In this document: in pieces, positions 7,859 to 16,149 of the stretch | Position numbering within the stretch: the stretch's first letter is position 1 | Layout: every line of letters begins with the position of its first letter | Assembly: GCF_001184025.1 (NCBI RefSeq) | Contig: NZ_BBYG01000017.1 | Span: 124,001-188,000, forward strand | Length of the DNA: 64,000 nucleotides | DNA from: Streptomyces maremycinicus | GTDB taxonomy: Bacteria > Actinomycetota > Actinomycetes > Streptomycetales > Streptomycetaceae | Reading direction: 5' to 3' | Notes under the pieces: generated by a model | The model's input: only the letters and a program-made list of their open reading frames with translations | Databases searched by the model: none | What the model was told of the DNA's origin: nothing | Program-made: the position numbers and the translations under genes

Positions 7859-9914
7859 GCTGCGGCGCTTCGGCCGGGGCAAGCTGCCACGGGCCGCCCT
7901 CGTCGCGCTCCTGCTGCTGCCCCTGCTGTACGGCGCGCTGTACCTGTGGTCCTTCTGGGACCCGTACGGCCGCCTCGACCGCATCCCCGTGGCGCTGGTG
8001 AACGACGACAAGGGCGCCACCGCCGACGGCAAGCGGATCAGCGCCGGGGACGACATCACCAAGGGCCTGCGCGACAGCGAGGTCTTCGACTGGCACGAGG
8101 TGAGTGCCGCCGAGGCACGCGCGGGCGTGGAGGACGGCAGGTACTACCTGTCGCTGACCATGCCGGCCGACTTCAGCGGGCGGATCGCCTCCAGCTCGGG
8201 CGACTCGCCCGAGACGAGCGCCCTCCAGGTGCGCACCAACGACGCCAACAACTACATCGTCGGGCAGATCTCGCGCACGGTCTTCAGCGAGGTGCGCACG
8301 GCCGCGTCCACGAAGACCTCGCGGTCCTTCCTGGACAAGATCTTCGTCTCGTTCTCCGACATCCACGGAGCGACCGCGAAGGCGGCCGACGGGGCCGACG
8401 ACCTCACCGGCGGCATCGGGAAGGCCGAGAAGGGCTCCAAGGACCTCGCCGACGGGCTGAGCGACGCCAAGGACGGCAGCGGCAAGCTGGCGAAGGGCCT
8501 GAAGAAGCTCGACAAGGGCGCCGACGACCTGGAGGACGGTTCGCAGAAGGTCGCGGACGGCACCCAGACGCTCGCCGACAAGGTCAACGGGGTCGCCGAC
8601 ACCCTCGGTCCCTTCGTGGAGAAGAACGAGAAGACCATCGGGGACACCGCGCAGCTGGTCGCCGACTCGGCCAAGGTGATCCGCGACAACCTCGCGACGC
8701 TGGTGAAGCTGGCGCCCACCGCGGCCGAGGGCGCGCACACGGCCTCGGACACCCTGGCCGCCGTGCACAAGGCGCGCTGCGAGACGGCGGTGCTGCCCGA
8801 CCCGGCCTGCGCCGACCTGAAGAAGGCCAAGGACGCCGCCGCCGACGTGGCGACGGTCGCCGACGACCTCAACACGCTGATCGCCGACCAGGACGGCGAC
8901 CTGAAGACGCTCCGCACGAACCTCGCCACCCTCCAGAAGCAGGCGCAGTCGCTCGCCGACAGCGCCCCGCACCTCTCCGAGGACCTCGACGACGCCGTGA
9001 CCAAGGTCAACGCGCTCAACACGGGCGCCGCGAAGGTCGCCAAGGGCGCCAAGGCGCTGCACACCGGCCTCGGCACGGCCAGGACGGGGTCGGCCGATCT
9101 CGACGAGGGCGTCACCAAGCTCGAGACGGGCGCCCAGGACCTCAACGGCGGCATCTTCAAGCTCTCCGACGGCTCCGGAAAGCTCGCCGACGGTCTGCAC
9201 GACGGCGCCGAGCGGATCCCCGACTACGACGAGCGCCAGCGCGACGCGCGCACCGCCGTCATGGCCGACCCCGTGCAACTCGCCTCCCAGGACCTGCACA
9301 AGGCGCCCAACTACGGCACCGGCTTCGCCCCGTACTTCATCCCGCTGTCGTTGTGGGTGGGCGCGATGGTGGCGTACATGCTGATCGCGCCGATGAACCG
9401 GCGCGCGCTCGCGGCGGGCGCCCCGGCGTGGCGGATCGCGCTGGCGGGCTGGCTGCCGGTGGTCGCGATCGGCGTGCTCCAGACCATGGCCCTGATGGCC
9501 GTGCTGCACTGGGCGATCGGCCTGGAGATGGCTCGGGCGGCCGGCACGGTGGGCTTCCTGTTCCTGGTGGCGGCGTGCTTCGCGGCCCTCGTGCAGTGGC
9601 TCAACGCCCGCTTCGGGGCGGCGGGCCGGATCCTCGTGCTCGCGCTGCTCATGCTCCAGCTGACGTCGGCGGGCGGCACCTATCCCGTGCAGACCAGTCC
9701 TGGCTTCTTCAACGCGATCCACCCCTACCTGCCGATGAGTCACGTCGTCGACGCGCTCAGAAGGCTGATCACGGGCGGCGGCCTCACCCCGGTGTGGCAC
9801 GCGTGCGTGGTGCTCGTCGCCTTCACCGCGGGCGCCCTCGCGCTGACCGCCCTGTCGGCGCGCCGCCGCCAGGTGTGGACGCTGGACCGGCTGCACCCGG
9901 AGCTGAGCCTGTGA
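7830..9914 (+). CDS. YhgE/Pip-type membrane protein (ABC-2 family)
   Basis: 694 residues. ATG at 7830, with GAGGAGAAG upstream, lies inside the end of the ABC gene. One N-terminal helix (RAALVALLLLPLLYGALYLW) is followed by the conserved IPVALVNDDKGA strand of the YhgE/Pip family. A long extracytoplasmic region (about residues 190-470) contains repeated G-A-D-D-L and K-L-A-D-G units predicted to be coiled-coil. Five or six C-terminal helices follow (from LSLWVGAMVAYMLIAP). Relatives include the phage infection protein Pip and ESX-associated EsaA; substrates are mostly unknown, with lipid or envelope export often suggested. It is paired with the ABC-like protein and controlled by the adjacent TetR. 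Confidence 0.88.
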   Translation: MRSPSLAALELRRFGRGKLPRAALVALLLLPLLYGALYLWSFWDPYGRLDRIPVALVNDDKGATADGKRISAGDDITKGLRDSEVFDWHEVSAAEARAGVEDGRYYLSLTMPADFSGRIASSSGDSPETSALQVRTNDANNYIVGQISRTVFSEVRTAASTKTSRSFLDKIFVSFSDIHGATAKAADGADDLTGGIGKAEKGSKDLADGLSDAKDGSGKLAKGLKKLDKGADDLEDGSQKVADGTQTLADKVNGVADTLGPFVEKNEKTIGDTAQLVADSAKVIRDNLATLVKLAPTAAEGAHTASDTLAAVHKARCETAVLPDPACADLKKAKDAAADVATVADDLNTLIADQDGDLKTLRTNLATLQKQAQSLADSAPHLSEDLDDAVTKVNALNTGAAKVAKGAKALHTGLGTARTGSADLDEGVTKLETGAQDLNGGIFKLSDGSGKLADGLHDGAERIPDYDERQRDARTAVMADPVQLASQDLHKAPNYGTGFAPYFIPLSLWVGAMVAYMLIAPMNRRALAAGAPAWRIALAGWLPVVAIGVLQTMALMAVLHWAIGLEMARAAGTVGFLFLVAACFAALVQWLNARFGAAGRILVLALLMLQLTSAGGTYPVQTSPGFFNAIHPYLPMSHVVDALRRLITGGGLTPVWHACVVLVAFTAGALALTALSARRRQVWTLDRLHPELSL

Positions 9915-9958
9915 GGATCCGGCGCCCGGCGGGTCGGCTTCCTGTGACAATCAGGACC

Positions 9959-10585
9959 ATGGAAAGCAGCACCACCCCGGGCGGCCGCACCCGCCGCGAG
10001 GCCACCCGGCAGAAGCTCTACGAGGCCGCCGTCACGCTCATCGCCGAGCAGGGCTTCTCCGCGACGACCGTGGACGAGATCGCCGAACGGGCCGGCGTCG
10101 CCAAGGGCACCGTCTACTACAACTTCGCGAGCAAGTCGGTCCTCTTCGAGGAGCTGCTGCGGCACGGCGTGGGCCTCCTCACCGCCTCGCTGCGGGAGGC
10201 GGCGGAGCGCACCGCGCGGGAGGGCGGCAGCAAGGTCGACGCCCTGGACGCGATGGTCCGCGCGGGCCTCGTCTTCATCGACCGCTACCCGTCCTTCACC
10301 CAGCTCTACGTGGCCGAGCTGTGGCGCACCAACCGGGCCTGGCAGTCCACCCTCATGGTGGTCCGGCAGGAGGCGGTCGCCGTCGTCGAGGGGGTGCTGC
10401 GCGAGGGCGTGGAGAACGGCGAGTTCAGCGACGAGATCGATGTCCCGCTGACGGCGGCCGCCCTGGTGGGCATGGTGCTGGTGGCCGCGCTGGACTGGCA
10501 GGCCTTCCAGCCGGAGCGGTCCCTGGACGACGTCCACGCGGCACTGTCCCGGCTGCTCCAGGGCCGGGTGAGCGGTCACCGGTAG
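9959..10585 (+). CDS. TetR family transcriptional regulator
   Basis: 208 residues. Residues 8-65 carry the TetR helix-turn-helix (GFSATTVDEIAERAGVAKGT followed by VYYNFASKSVLFEELL). The C-terminal ligand domain (IDRYPSFTQLYVAELWRTN, AALVGMVLVAALDWQAF) is like lipid or drug-sensing TetR proteins. The ATG at 9959 has only a very close AGGA; a GTG at 9944 in frame is the alternative. It is the last gene of the ABC/YhgE cassette, 44 bp after it, so co-transcription is likely. The palindrome at 6764-6777 is the obvious autoregulatory operator, and a near copy at 39802-39815 suggests a second target, the acyl-CoA ligase gene. Confidence 0.92.
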   Translation: MESSTTPGGRTRREATRQKLYEAAVTLIAEQGFSATTVDEIAERAGVAKGTVYYNFASKSVLFEELLRHGVGLLTASLREAAERTAREGGSKVDALDAMVRAGLVFIDRYPSFTQLYVAELWRTNRAWQSTLMVVRQEAVAVVEGVLREGVENGEFSDEIDVPLTAAALVGMVLVAALDWQAFQPERSLDDVHAALSRLLQGRVSGHR

Positions 10586-10613
10586 CCCGCACGCGCGCGT
10601 GGTGCGCCCCGAC

Positions 10614-10680
10614 CGCTCCACGCGCGCGTGCCGGCACACGAAAGCAATCGCTCCACGCGCGCGTGCGGGCACACGAAAGC
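10614..10680. repeat. tandem 32-bp repeat with CACGCGCGCGTG core
   Basis: Two 32-bp copies (10614-10645 and 10649-10680) differ at one base. Each contains the palindrome CACGCGCGCGTG followed by a CACACGAAAGC tail. A third, shorter copy of the core lies at about 10590-10601. Confidence 0.9.
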
Positions 10681-10971
10681 GCCGGTCCGAGTGGCCACGT
10701 CCCCCGTGGGCCGCCCGAACCGGCGCTTCCTCGTGCTCCCCCGTTCCCCCTGTCCCCCGTTCCCTCCCCCGTCGTTCCCCCGTCCGGTCGTTCCCCCGGG
10801 GTGCCCCCCGCGCCTCACTCCCGCCGAACGGGCCGGCGGAAGGAGCGGATCGAGGGCCGCTCCGTTCCGGCGCCCCGTGTCGCCGGTGCCGGAGCCGCGC
10901 CTCTTTCCGTGCCACCACTGTCTCGTCCGCGCAGGTCCGCCCCCATCCGCGCGCGTACTCAACTCACCCCC

Positions 10972-10987
10972 TAGGTACGTGTACTCA
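10972..10987. promoter_or_regulatory. MacR-box-like palindrome
   Basis: TAGGTAC-GT-GTACTCA resembles the consensus TGAGTAC-N2-GTACTCA that I recall for the response regulator MacR. The right half is exact and the left matches 5 of 7. A second GTACTCA half-site lies at 10955-10961. The site is 56 bp before a membrane-protein gene. Confidence 0.4.
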
Positions 10988-11029
10988 GCTCTGCGCGCTC
11001 ATCCCCAGGACGCCGCGCGGCCGACTGGT

Positions 11030-11035
11030 TACGAT
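11030..11035 (+). promoter_or_regulatory. -10 hexamer of a leaderless promoter
   Basis: TACGAT ends 7 nt before the GTG at 11043, with no ribosome site between. This places transcription start at the start codon. Confidence 0.6.
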
Positions 11036-11042
11036 CGCGTCC

Positions 11043-11660
11043 GTGTCCGTACTCCCCCTGGTGTTCACGAGCGGCTGGGCCAGCGGCATCAACGCCTACG
11101 CGGTGGTGCTGCTGCTCGGCGTGTTCGGCGCGACCGGCCTGAGCGACGAGGTCCCCGAGACCCTCCAGCGTCCCGAGGTGCTGGCCGTCGCCGCCGTCCT
11201 CTTCCTGTGCGAGGCGGTCGCCGACAAGATCCCGTACGTGGACTCCGCGTGGGACACCGTGCACACGGTCGTGCGGCCGGCGGCGGGGGCCTGGATCGGG
11301 GCGGTGCTCGCCGGACAGAGCGGTTCGCTCTCCGACGCGGCGGCCGGCCTGCTCGGCGGTTCGACGGCGCTGGCCAGCCACGCTGTCAAGGCCGGCACCC
11401 GGATGGCGGTGAACTCCTCGCCGGAGCCGTTCAGCAACGTGCTCGTGAGTCTGGCCGAGGATCTCGGCGTCGCCGGGATCGTCACGTTCGCGATCTTCCA
11501 TCCGGAGGCGGCCGCGGCCGTCGCGGGCCTCCTGCTGCTGACCGGTCTGACGGTGCTGTTCCTCCTCGTCTCACGGATCCGCCGGTTCCTGCGGCGCAGG
11601 GCGCAGCGCCGGGAGGAACGCCGGCTCGCCCGCCTCCCGTGGCCACCGCCACCGGCCTGA
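11043..11660 (+). CDS. DUF4126 membrane protein
   Basis: 205 residues. The GTG start at 11043 is chosen because a TACGAT -10 lies 7 nt upstream (leaderless) and the conserved N-terminus LVFTSGWASGINAYAVVLLLG begins here. Four to five membrane helices are visible (around residues 5-30, 47-65, 78-95, 100-120 and 150-180) and the C-terminal tail is strongly basic (RIRRFLRRRAQRREERR). DUF4126 has no assigned function. It is transcribed alone, with the oxidoreductase gene 38 bp downstream having its own promoter. A MacR-like box upstream suggests control by the envelope-stress system encoded at 30.0-31.9 kb. Confidence 0.85.
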   Translation: MSVLPLVFTSGWASGINAYAVVLLLGVFGATGLSDEVPETLQRPEVLAVAAVLFLCEAVADKIPYVDSAWDTVHTVVRPAAGAWIGAVLAGQSGSLSDAAAGLLGGSTALASHAVKAGTRMAVNSSPEPFSNVLVSLAEDLGVAGIVTFAIFHPEAAAAVAGLLLLTGLTVLFLLVSRIRRFLRRRAQRREERRLARLPWPPPPA

Positions 11661-11698
11661 CGGCGTGAGTGTCGGCGGCGGCCGATAAAGTCGCGGGT

Positions 11699-13171
11699 AT
11701 GGCAGGGATTGCGGTGATCGGCGCCGGGACGGGCGCGCTGGCGGCGGCCGCCCGGCTGGCCGTGGCGGGCCACCGGGTGACGGTGTACGAACGTACGGGG
11801 ACGTACGGCGGAGCGGTGCGCCGCTTCGAGCGGGACGGCTTCGGTTTCGACACCGGTCCCGGTCTGCTGCCCCTGCCCGCCGTCTACCGCGACCTCTTCG
11901 TCAAGACCGGCAAGGAGCCCCTGGAAGCCTGCGTCGAGCTGGTCCAGGTCGATCCGTCCGCCCGGCACGTCTTCGCGGACGGCACCGAGGTGGCGCTGCC
12001 GAACGCCTCGCGCGCGGGGGTCGTCACGGCGCTGGACGAGGCGCTCGGGGCACCGGCCGGGCAGCGCTGGGGAGACTTCCTGGTCCGGGCCCGCGAGGCC
12101 TGGGACCGCACCCGCAGGCCGCTGCTGGAGGAGCCCCTGTGGGACGACTGGTCGGTGCTGGCCGCCCGCGAGCCGTACCCGGCGGTCCCGCACAAGCGCC
12201 TGCTGCGTACCCGCCGGGCGGCCACCCTCGCCGAGGTCGGCGCCTGGGAGCTGCGTGACCCTCGGCTCACGGCGCTGCTCGAGGGCCACGCGCTCGCGTA
12301 CGGCCTGGACCCGCGGGTCGCCCCGGCGAGCGCGGCCGTGCTGCCGTACATGGAGCACGCCTTCGGCACCTGGTACGTGCGCGGGGGGATGCGGGAATTG
12401 GCCCGCGCGCTCTACGAGCGGTGTCTGGCCCGGCGGGTGGAGTTCGTCTTCGGTGCCGAGGTCACCCGGATCCTGGAGAAGGACGGGCGGGCGGTAGGCG
12501 TGGAACTCGCCGAAGGCGAGGTGCGGGAGGCGGACTTCGTGGTCGCTCCCGGCAACTTCGGCGCTCTGCCCGCCCGCGCGGACGGCGAGGTCGGCCCCCG
12601 GCAGGGCCTGCCGAGCCGGCTGACCGTGCTGCTCGCGCTGCGCGGCGCCCGGCCGCGGGGGACGGCGCACCGGACGCTGGTGCACTCGCCGGACCGCGAC
12701 GGCGAGTTGGAGAGCCTCTTCGGTACGGCGCCGTCGGTGCCCGCGCGGCCGACGGTGACGGTTCTGCGGCCCGACGACCCGGCTCTGGTCCCGGACGGCG
12801 ACCATGAGGCGGTCACGCTCGGTGCGGTGGTCCCCGCGGGCGCGGACATCGGCGAGGAGCACGTGGACGCGCTGGTCGCCGTCGCGGAGCGCGCTGTTCC
12901 CGGTCTGCGCGACCGGCTGCTGTGGCGCGAGGTGCGCACCCCCGCCGACATCGCGCGGGAGACCGGCGCGGCGGGCGGCGCGGTTCCGGCACCGGCGCTG
13001 GCCGCGGCCGGGGGGCGGTTGCTGCATCCCGCCAACTCGACCGGCGTGCAGGGGCTGTTCACGGTCGGCGGCTGGTCGCACCCGGGCGGTGGACTGCCGC
13101 ACGCGGGCATGTCGGGCGCGCTGGTGTCCGGACTGATCGTGGAGGGCCCGCAGTTCCGCGGATCGCAGTGA
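11699..13171 (+). CDS. phytoene desaturase-like FAD-dependent oxidoreductase
   Basis: 490 residues. ATG at 11699 is preceded by TAAAGT ending 7 nt upstream, so the mRNA is probably leaderless. The N-terminal dinucleotide-binding motif IAVIGAGTGALAAAARLAVAGH and YERTGTYGGAVRRF is followed by FGFDTGPGLL, as in carotenoid desaturase-type and CrtI-like enzymes. The C-terminal FAD motif is GLFTVGGWSHPGGGLPHAGMSGALVSG. No carotenoid genes are nearby, so the substrate is open; retinol saturase-like or other isoprenoid roles are possible. It converges on the Q/Y/G-rich membrane protein gene with 55 bp between. Confidence 0.85.
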   Translation: MAGIAVIGAGTGALAAAARLAVAGHRVTVYERTGTYGGAVRRFERDGFGFDTGPGLLPLPAVYRDLFVKTGKEPLEACVELVQVDPSARHVFADGTEVALPNASRAGVVTALDEALGAPAGQRWGDFLVRAREAWDRTRRPLLEEPLWDDWSVLAAREPYPAVPHKRLLRTRRAATLAEVGAWELRDPRLTALLEGHALAYGLDPRVAPASAAVLPYMEHAFGTWYVRGGMRELARALYERCLARRVEFVFGAEVTRILEKDGRAVGVELAEGEVREADFVVAPGNFGALPARADGEVGPRQGLPSRLTVLLALRGARPRGTAHRTLVHSPDRDGELESLFGTAPSVPARPTVTVLRPDDPALVPDGDHEAVTLGAVVPAGADIGEEHVDALVAVAERAVPGLRDRLLWREVRTPADIARETGAAGGAVPAPALAAAGGRLLHPANSTGVQGLFTVGGWSHPGGGLPHAGMSGALVSGLIVEGPQFRGSQ

Positions 13172-13226
13172 GCGTCCGGGGCTCCCGGCGCCCCCGGCAG
13201 GAGGCGCTCACGGGGAGGCGCGGCCG

Positions 13227-14270
13227 TCAGAAGCGATACTGCTCGTCGTAGCCGTTGCCCTGGTGATGCCCCTGCTGCTGGCCGTCGCCCTGGTACGGGT
13301 ACTGCTGCTCGGGCGGGAGTTCGCCGCCCAGCGGGTCGTCGGTGCTGCGCTGCTGCGGGACCCAGACGCCGCCGGCCGGGGTCTCCCCGTAGCCGCCGGT
13401 GCCGTACTGCTCCTGGCCGTAGCCCTGTTGGCCGTACTGCTGCTGCCCGTACCCGGCGTCGTAGGTGCCGCCGCCGTAGGTCTGGGTGCCGATGTACGGG
13501 TCGGAGTAGGCGGCGTACTGCTGCTCGCCGGTGGCGTCGTAGCCGTACTGCTGCTGGTGGTACCCGGAGTATGTGTCGTACCCGTAGTTCTGGTCCGTGC
13601 TCTGGGCGGCCGTCGCGTACTGGTCCTGGGGCCGCTCCTGCGGCTCGCCGCCCTGGCCGGTCGCCGTCGCGTACGCGGTGTCGCTGTATATGCCGTAGGA
13701 GCCGGTGTCGTCGGGCAGCGGCTGCGGCTCGTACACAGACGTGGTCTCGGCGGCCGAGGGGTCGGCGCCGCGGGCCGCGGGCGTGAAGACGTCGTCACGG
13801 TCGTAGTCGTCGTCGCCGAACGCGCTGGTGTCGCCGTAGGCGTCGCGGTCCCGGCCGAAGGCGACGTCGTCGCTGCCGTACTGCTGGTCGGCGCCGAACG
13901 CGGCCTCGCCCGCCTCCAGATCGGAGACCTCGAGCGTCGGGTCCTTGCGCTCGGCCTTGCCGCGCCGGCGCTTGGTGGCGGCCCCGCCCTCACCGTCGGT
14001 GTCCGCGTCCGCTTCGCCGCGGCGGAAGGCCCAGCCCTCCGCGAAGCCGCGCCGGAACGACAGCGTGACGTAGGTCTGGCCGACCGCGAAGGCGGCCGCG
14101 CCCAGCGCGATGACGACGACCGACGGGATCAGGACACCGAGGACGACGCCGAGGAAGCCGACGAAGGCCAGCAGCCGCCAGCGCAGCCGCGCCTTGTATT
14201 GCAGCAGCACCTCGCCGAGCAGCCACAGCGCGACAATGCCGAACGCGATGTAGAGGACCGTCCAGCCCAT
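13227..14270 (-). CDS. membrane protein with Q/Y/G-rich disordered tail
   Basis: 347 residues. ATG at 14270 with AGGGG upstream. Three N-terminal helices (MGWTVLYIAFGIVALWLLGE, LLAFVGFLGVVLGVLIPSVV and a third around AAAFAVGQTYV) are followed by a charged linker (KRRRGKAERKDPTLEV). About 220 residues of low complexity follow: first Asp/Ala/Phe rich, then Gln/Tyr/Gly rich (QQQYGYDATGEQQYAAYSDP and QYGQQGYGQEQYGTGGYG). The tail has a prion-like composition and may phase-separate or interact at the envelope. Function unknown. It is transcribed toward the oxidoreductase gene; metF lies 56 bp upstream on the same strand. Confidence 0.82.
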   Translation of the reverse strand: MGWTVLYIAFGIVALWLLGEVLLQYKARLRWRLLAFVGFLGVVLGVLIPSVVVIALGAAAFAVGQTYVTLSFRRGFAEGWAFRRGEADADTDGEGGAATKRRRGKAERKDPTLEVSDLEAGEAAFGADQQYGSDDVAFGRDRDAYGDTSAFGDDDYDRDDVFTPAARGADPSAAETTSVYEPQPLPDDTGSYGIYSDTAYATATGQGGEPQERPQDQYATAAQSTDQNYGYDTYSGYHQQQYGYDATGEQQYAAYSDPYIGTQTYGGGTYDAGYGQQQYGQQGYGQEQYGTGGYGETPAGGVWVPQQRSTDDPLGGELPPEQQYPYQGDGQQQGHHQGNGYDEQYRF

Positions 14271-14326
14271 GTACGCCCCTCTCCCAGTGGCCGCTACGCA
14301 GTGTGTCGTATCTGGAGGCGACCGGT

Positions 14327-15250
14327 CTAGGCCTGCGGTGGATGGTGCAGGCCCAGGTTCTCGTAGATTTCCAGCGTCGCCGTGGAGTTGTTGAGCGTGA
14401 TGAAGTGCAGTCCGGGCACTCCCTCGGCCAGCAGCCGCGCGCAGAACTCCGTGGCGAAGTCGATGCCAATGGAGCGTACAGCGGCCGGATCGTCTTTGGC
14501 TGTGAGGATCCGCTCTTTCAGGGCGGCCGGGAAGTGGGCGTTGCTCAGCTTGGGCAGGCTCTCCAGCATCTTCACACTCGTCACCGGCAGGACCTCGGGG
14601 ATGACCGGAGTCACACAGCCGGCCGCCTCGACCCGGTCGCGCAACCGCAGATAGGACTCGGGCTCGAAGAACATCTGCGTGATGGCGTAGTCGGCGCCGG
14701 CCCGGCACTTGTCGACGAAGTGCGTGACGTCCGTGTCCCAGTCGTCGGAGCGCGGGTGCATCTCGGGGAAGGCGGCGACGCCCACGCAGAAGTCGCCCGA
14801 CTCCTTGATGAGCCGGACGAGTTCGGCGGCGTACGTCAGGCCCCGGGGGTGCGGCACCCAGGTGCCCATGGGGTCGCCGGGCGGGTCGCCGCGCACGGCC
14901 AGCATGTTGCGGATCCCGGCGTCCGCGTACTGGCCGATGATGTTGCGCAGTTCGGCGATGGAGTGGTCCACGGCGGTGAGGTGGGCGACCGGCGTGAGGG
15001 TGGTGTCGACGACGATCTGCTGGGTCTCCCTGACGGTGGTCGCCCGGGTGGAGCCGCCGGCGCCGTAGGTCACCGAGACGAAGTCGGGGGCGACCGCCTC
15101 GACCCTGCGCAGCGCGTTCCACAGGCTCCGCTCACCCTTGGGCGTCTTCGGCGCGTAGAACTCGAACGAGTACGTCGTCTTGCCGGTCGCGAGGATGTCG
15201 CGCACGGTGCGCGCGCGGTCCGTCCTGGTGGATGCGGTTCCTAGGGCCAT
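14327..15250 (-). CDS. metF: methylenetetrahydrofolate reductase
   Basis: 307 residues. Reduces 5,10-methylene-THF to 5-methyl-THF for methionine synthesis, using FAD. The N-terminus TTYSFEFYAPKTPKGE contains the conserved Phe-Glu-Phe stretch with the catalytic Glu. DFVSVTYGAGGSTR, LAVRGDPPGD and the C-terminal EFCARLLAEGVPGLHFITLN are all characteristic, and length is normal. ATG at 15250 is preceded by TAACCT (minus strand, 15257-15262) with 6 nt between, so the transcript is probably leaderless. No SAM or B12 riboswitch is visible. The neighbour thiE is on the same strand but 167 bp away. Confidence 0.96.
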   Translation of the reverse strand: MALGTASTRTDRARTVRDILATGKTTYSFEFYAPKTPKGERSLWNALRRVEAVAPDFVSVTYGAGGSTRATTVRETQQIVVDTTLTPVAHLTAVDHSIAELRNIIGQYADAGIRNMLAVRGDPPGDPMGTWVPHPRGLTYAAELVRLIKESGDFCVGVAAFPEMHPRSDDWDTDVTHFVDKCRAGADYAITQMFFEPESYLRLRDRVEAAGCVTPVIPEVLPVTSVKMLESLPKLSNAHFPAALKERILTAKDDPAAVRSIGIDFATEFCARLLAEGVPGLHFITLNNSTATLEIYENLGLHHPPQA

Positions 15251-15417
15251 ACCCGCAGGTTAGCCAGGGGTGGGCGGTCCCCCAACCGGATGCGGGAAAT
15301 TTGCCCGAATTGTCGACCTGCTGTCCATCCCTTGGACAGCCGTACCAGAAGGACCGGCCGCACCGGAAGCACCGGAGGCACCGTCCGGGGCCGCCGGCAC
15401 GGCGGGGGCCGGCCGGC

Positions 15418-16065
15418 TCACACCTCGCGCAGCCGCTTCGCGAACTCCGCCGCCGCGGCCCCCGGGTCGTCCGCCTCCGTGATGGCCCGGACGACCACGA
15501 CCCGGCGGGCGCCCGCCGCCAGGACCTCGTCCAGGTTGCCGAGGTCGATGCCGCCGATGGCGAACCAGGGGCGGTCGGTGCCGAGGGCCGCCGTGTGCCG
15601 GACCAGGCCGAGGCCGGGGGCGGGCCGGCCGGGCTTGGTGGGGGTGGGCCAGCACGGACCGGTGCAGAAGTAGTCGACACCCTCCTGGACGGCGGCGGCC
15701 TCGGCCTCCGCCTCCGTGTGCGTGGAGCGGCCGATGAGGACGTCCTCGCCGAGGATCGCGCGGGCCGCGGGGACCGGCAGGTCGCCCTGTCCGAGGTGGA
15801 GCACGCCGGCGGCGGCCGCGTGCGCGACGTCCGCGCGGTCGTTGACCGCGAGCAGCCTGCCGTGCCGGGCGCAGGCGTCGGCGAACACCTCGAGGTACGA
15901 CAGCTCCTCGGCCGCCTCGATGCCCTTGTCCCGCAACTGGACGATGTCGACACCGCCCGCGAGGGCCGCGTCCAGGAACTCCGGGAGGTCACCCTGGCGG
16001 GTGCGGGCGTCCGTGCAGAGGTACAGCAGGGCGTCGGCCAGGCCGGCGCGGGCGGTGTCGGACAT
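15418..16065 (-). CDS. thiE: thiamine-phosphate synthase
   Basis: 215 residues. Condenses HMP-PP with the thiazole phosphate to give thiamine phosphate. Motifs: LYLCTDARTR at the start, IVQLRDKG (pyrophosphate binding), LLAVNDRADVAHAAAAGVLHLGQGDLP, IGRSTHT, DYFCTGPCWPTPTKPG and WFAIGGID, in the order of a TIM-barrel ThiE. ATG at 16065 with GGGGGGAA about 7 nt upstream. It lies apart from thiOSG (2.3 kb away, opposite strand) and no TPP riboswitch precedes it, so its control differs from theirs. Confidence 0.95.
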   Translation of the reverse strand: MSDTARAGLADALLYLCTDARTRQGDLPEFLDAALAGGVDIVQLRDKGIEAAEELSYLEVFADACARHGRLLAVNDRADVAHAAAAGVLHLGQGDLPVPAARAILGEDVLIGRSTHTEAEAEAAAVQEGVDYFCTGPCWPTPTKPGRPAPGLGLVRHTAALGTDRPWFAIGGIDLGNLDEVLAAGARRVVVVRAITEADDPGAAAAEFAKRLREV

Positions 16066-16149
16066 ACGGCATTCCCCCCAGGGCGGTGGCGTACGGGAGC
16101 GAGCGGCCCCCGTACACCGTGCGTGTCGGTTCGTACGCGGCGTACCCGG

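Larger units (their letters stand above)
10586..11042. other. 457-bp gene-free stretch
   Basis: This interval holds a 35-bp-period tandem repeat (10614-10680), a C-rich unstructured stretch (10738-10800), a MacR-box-like palindrome (10972-10987) and a leaderless promoter for the next gene. I see no gene in it. Confidence 0.75.

Noticed and set aside
7401..9950. Very long open frame antisense to the YhgE gene
   Set aside because: Such frames arise in high-GC DNA opposite real genes; the plus-strand product has family motifs and the antisense one is low-complexity.
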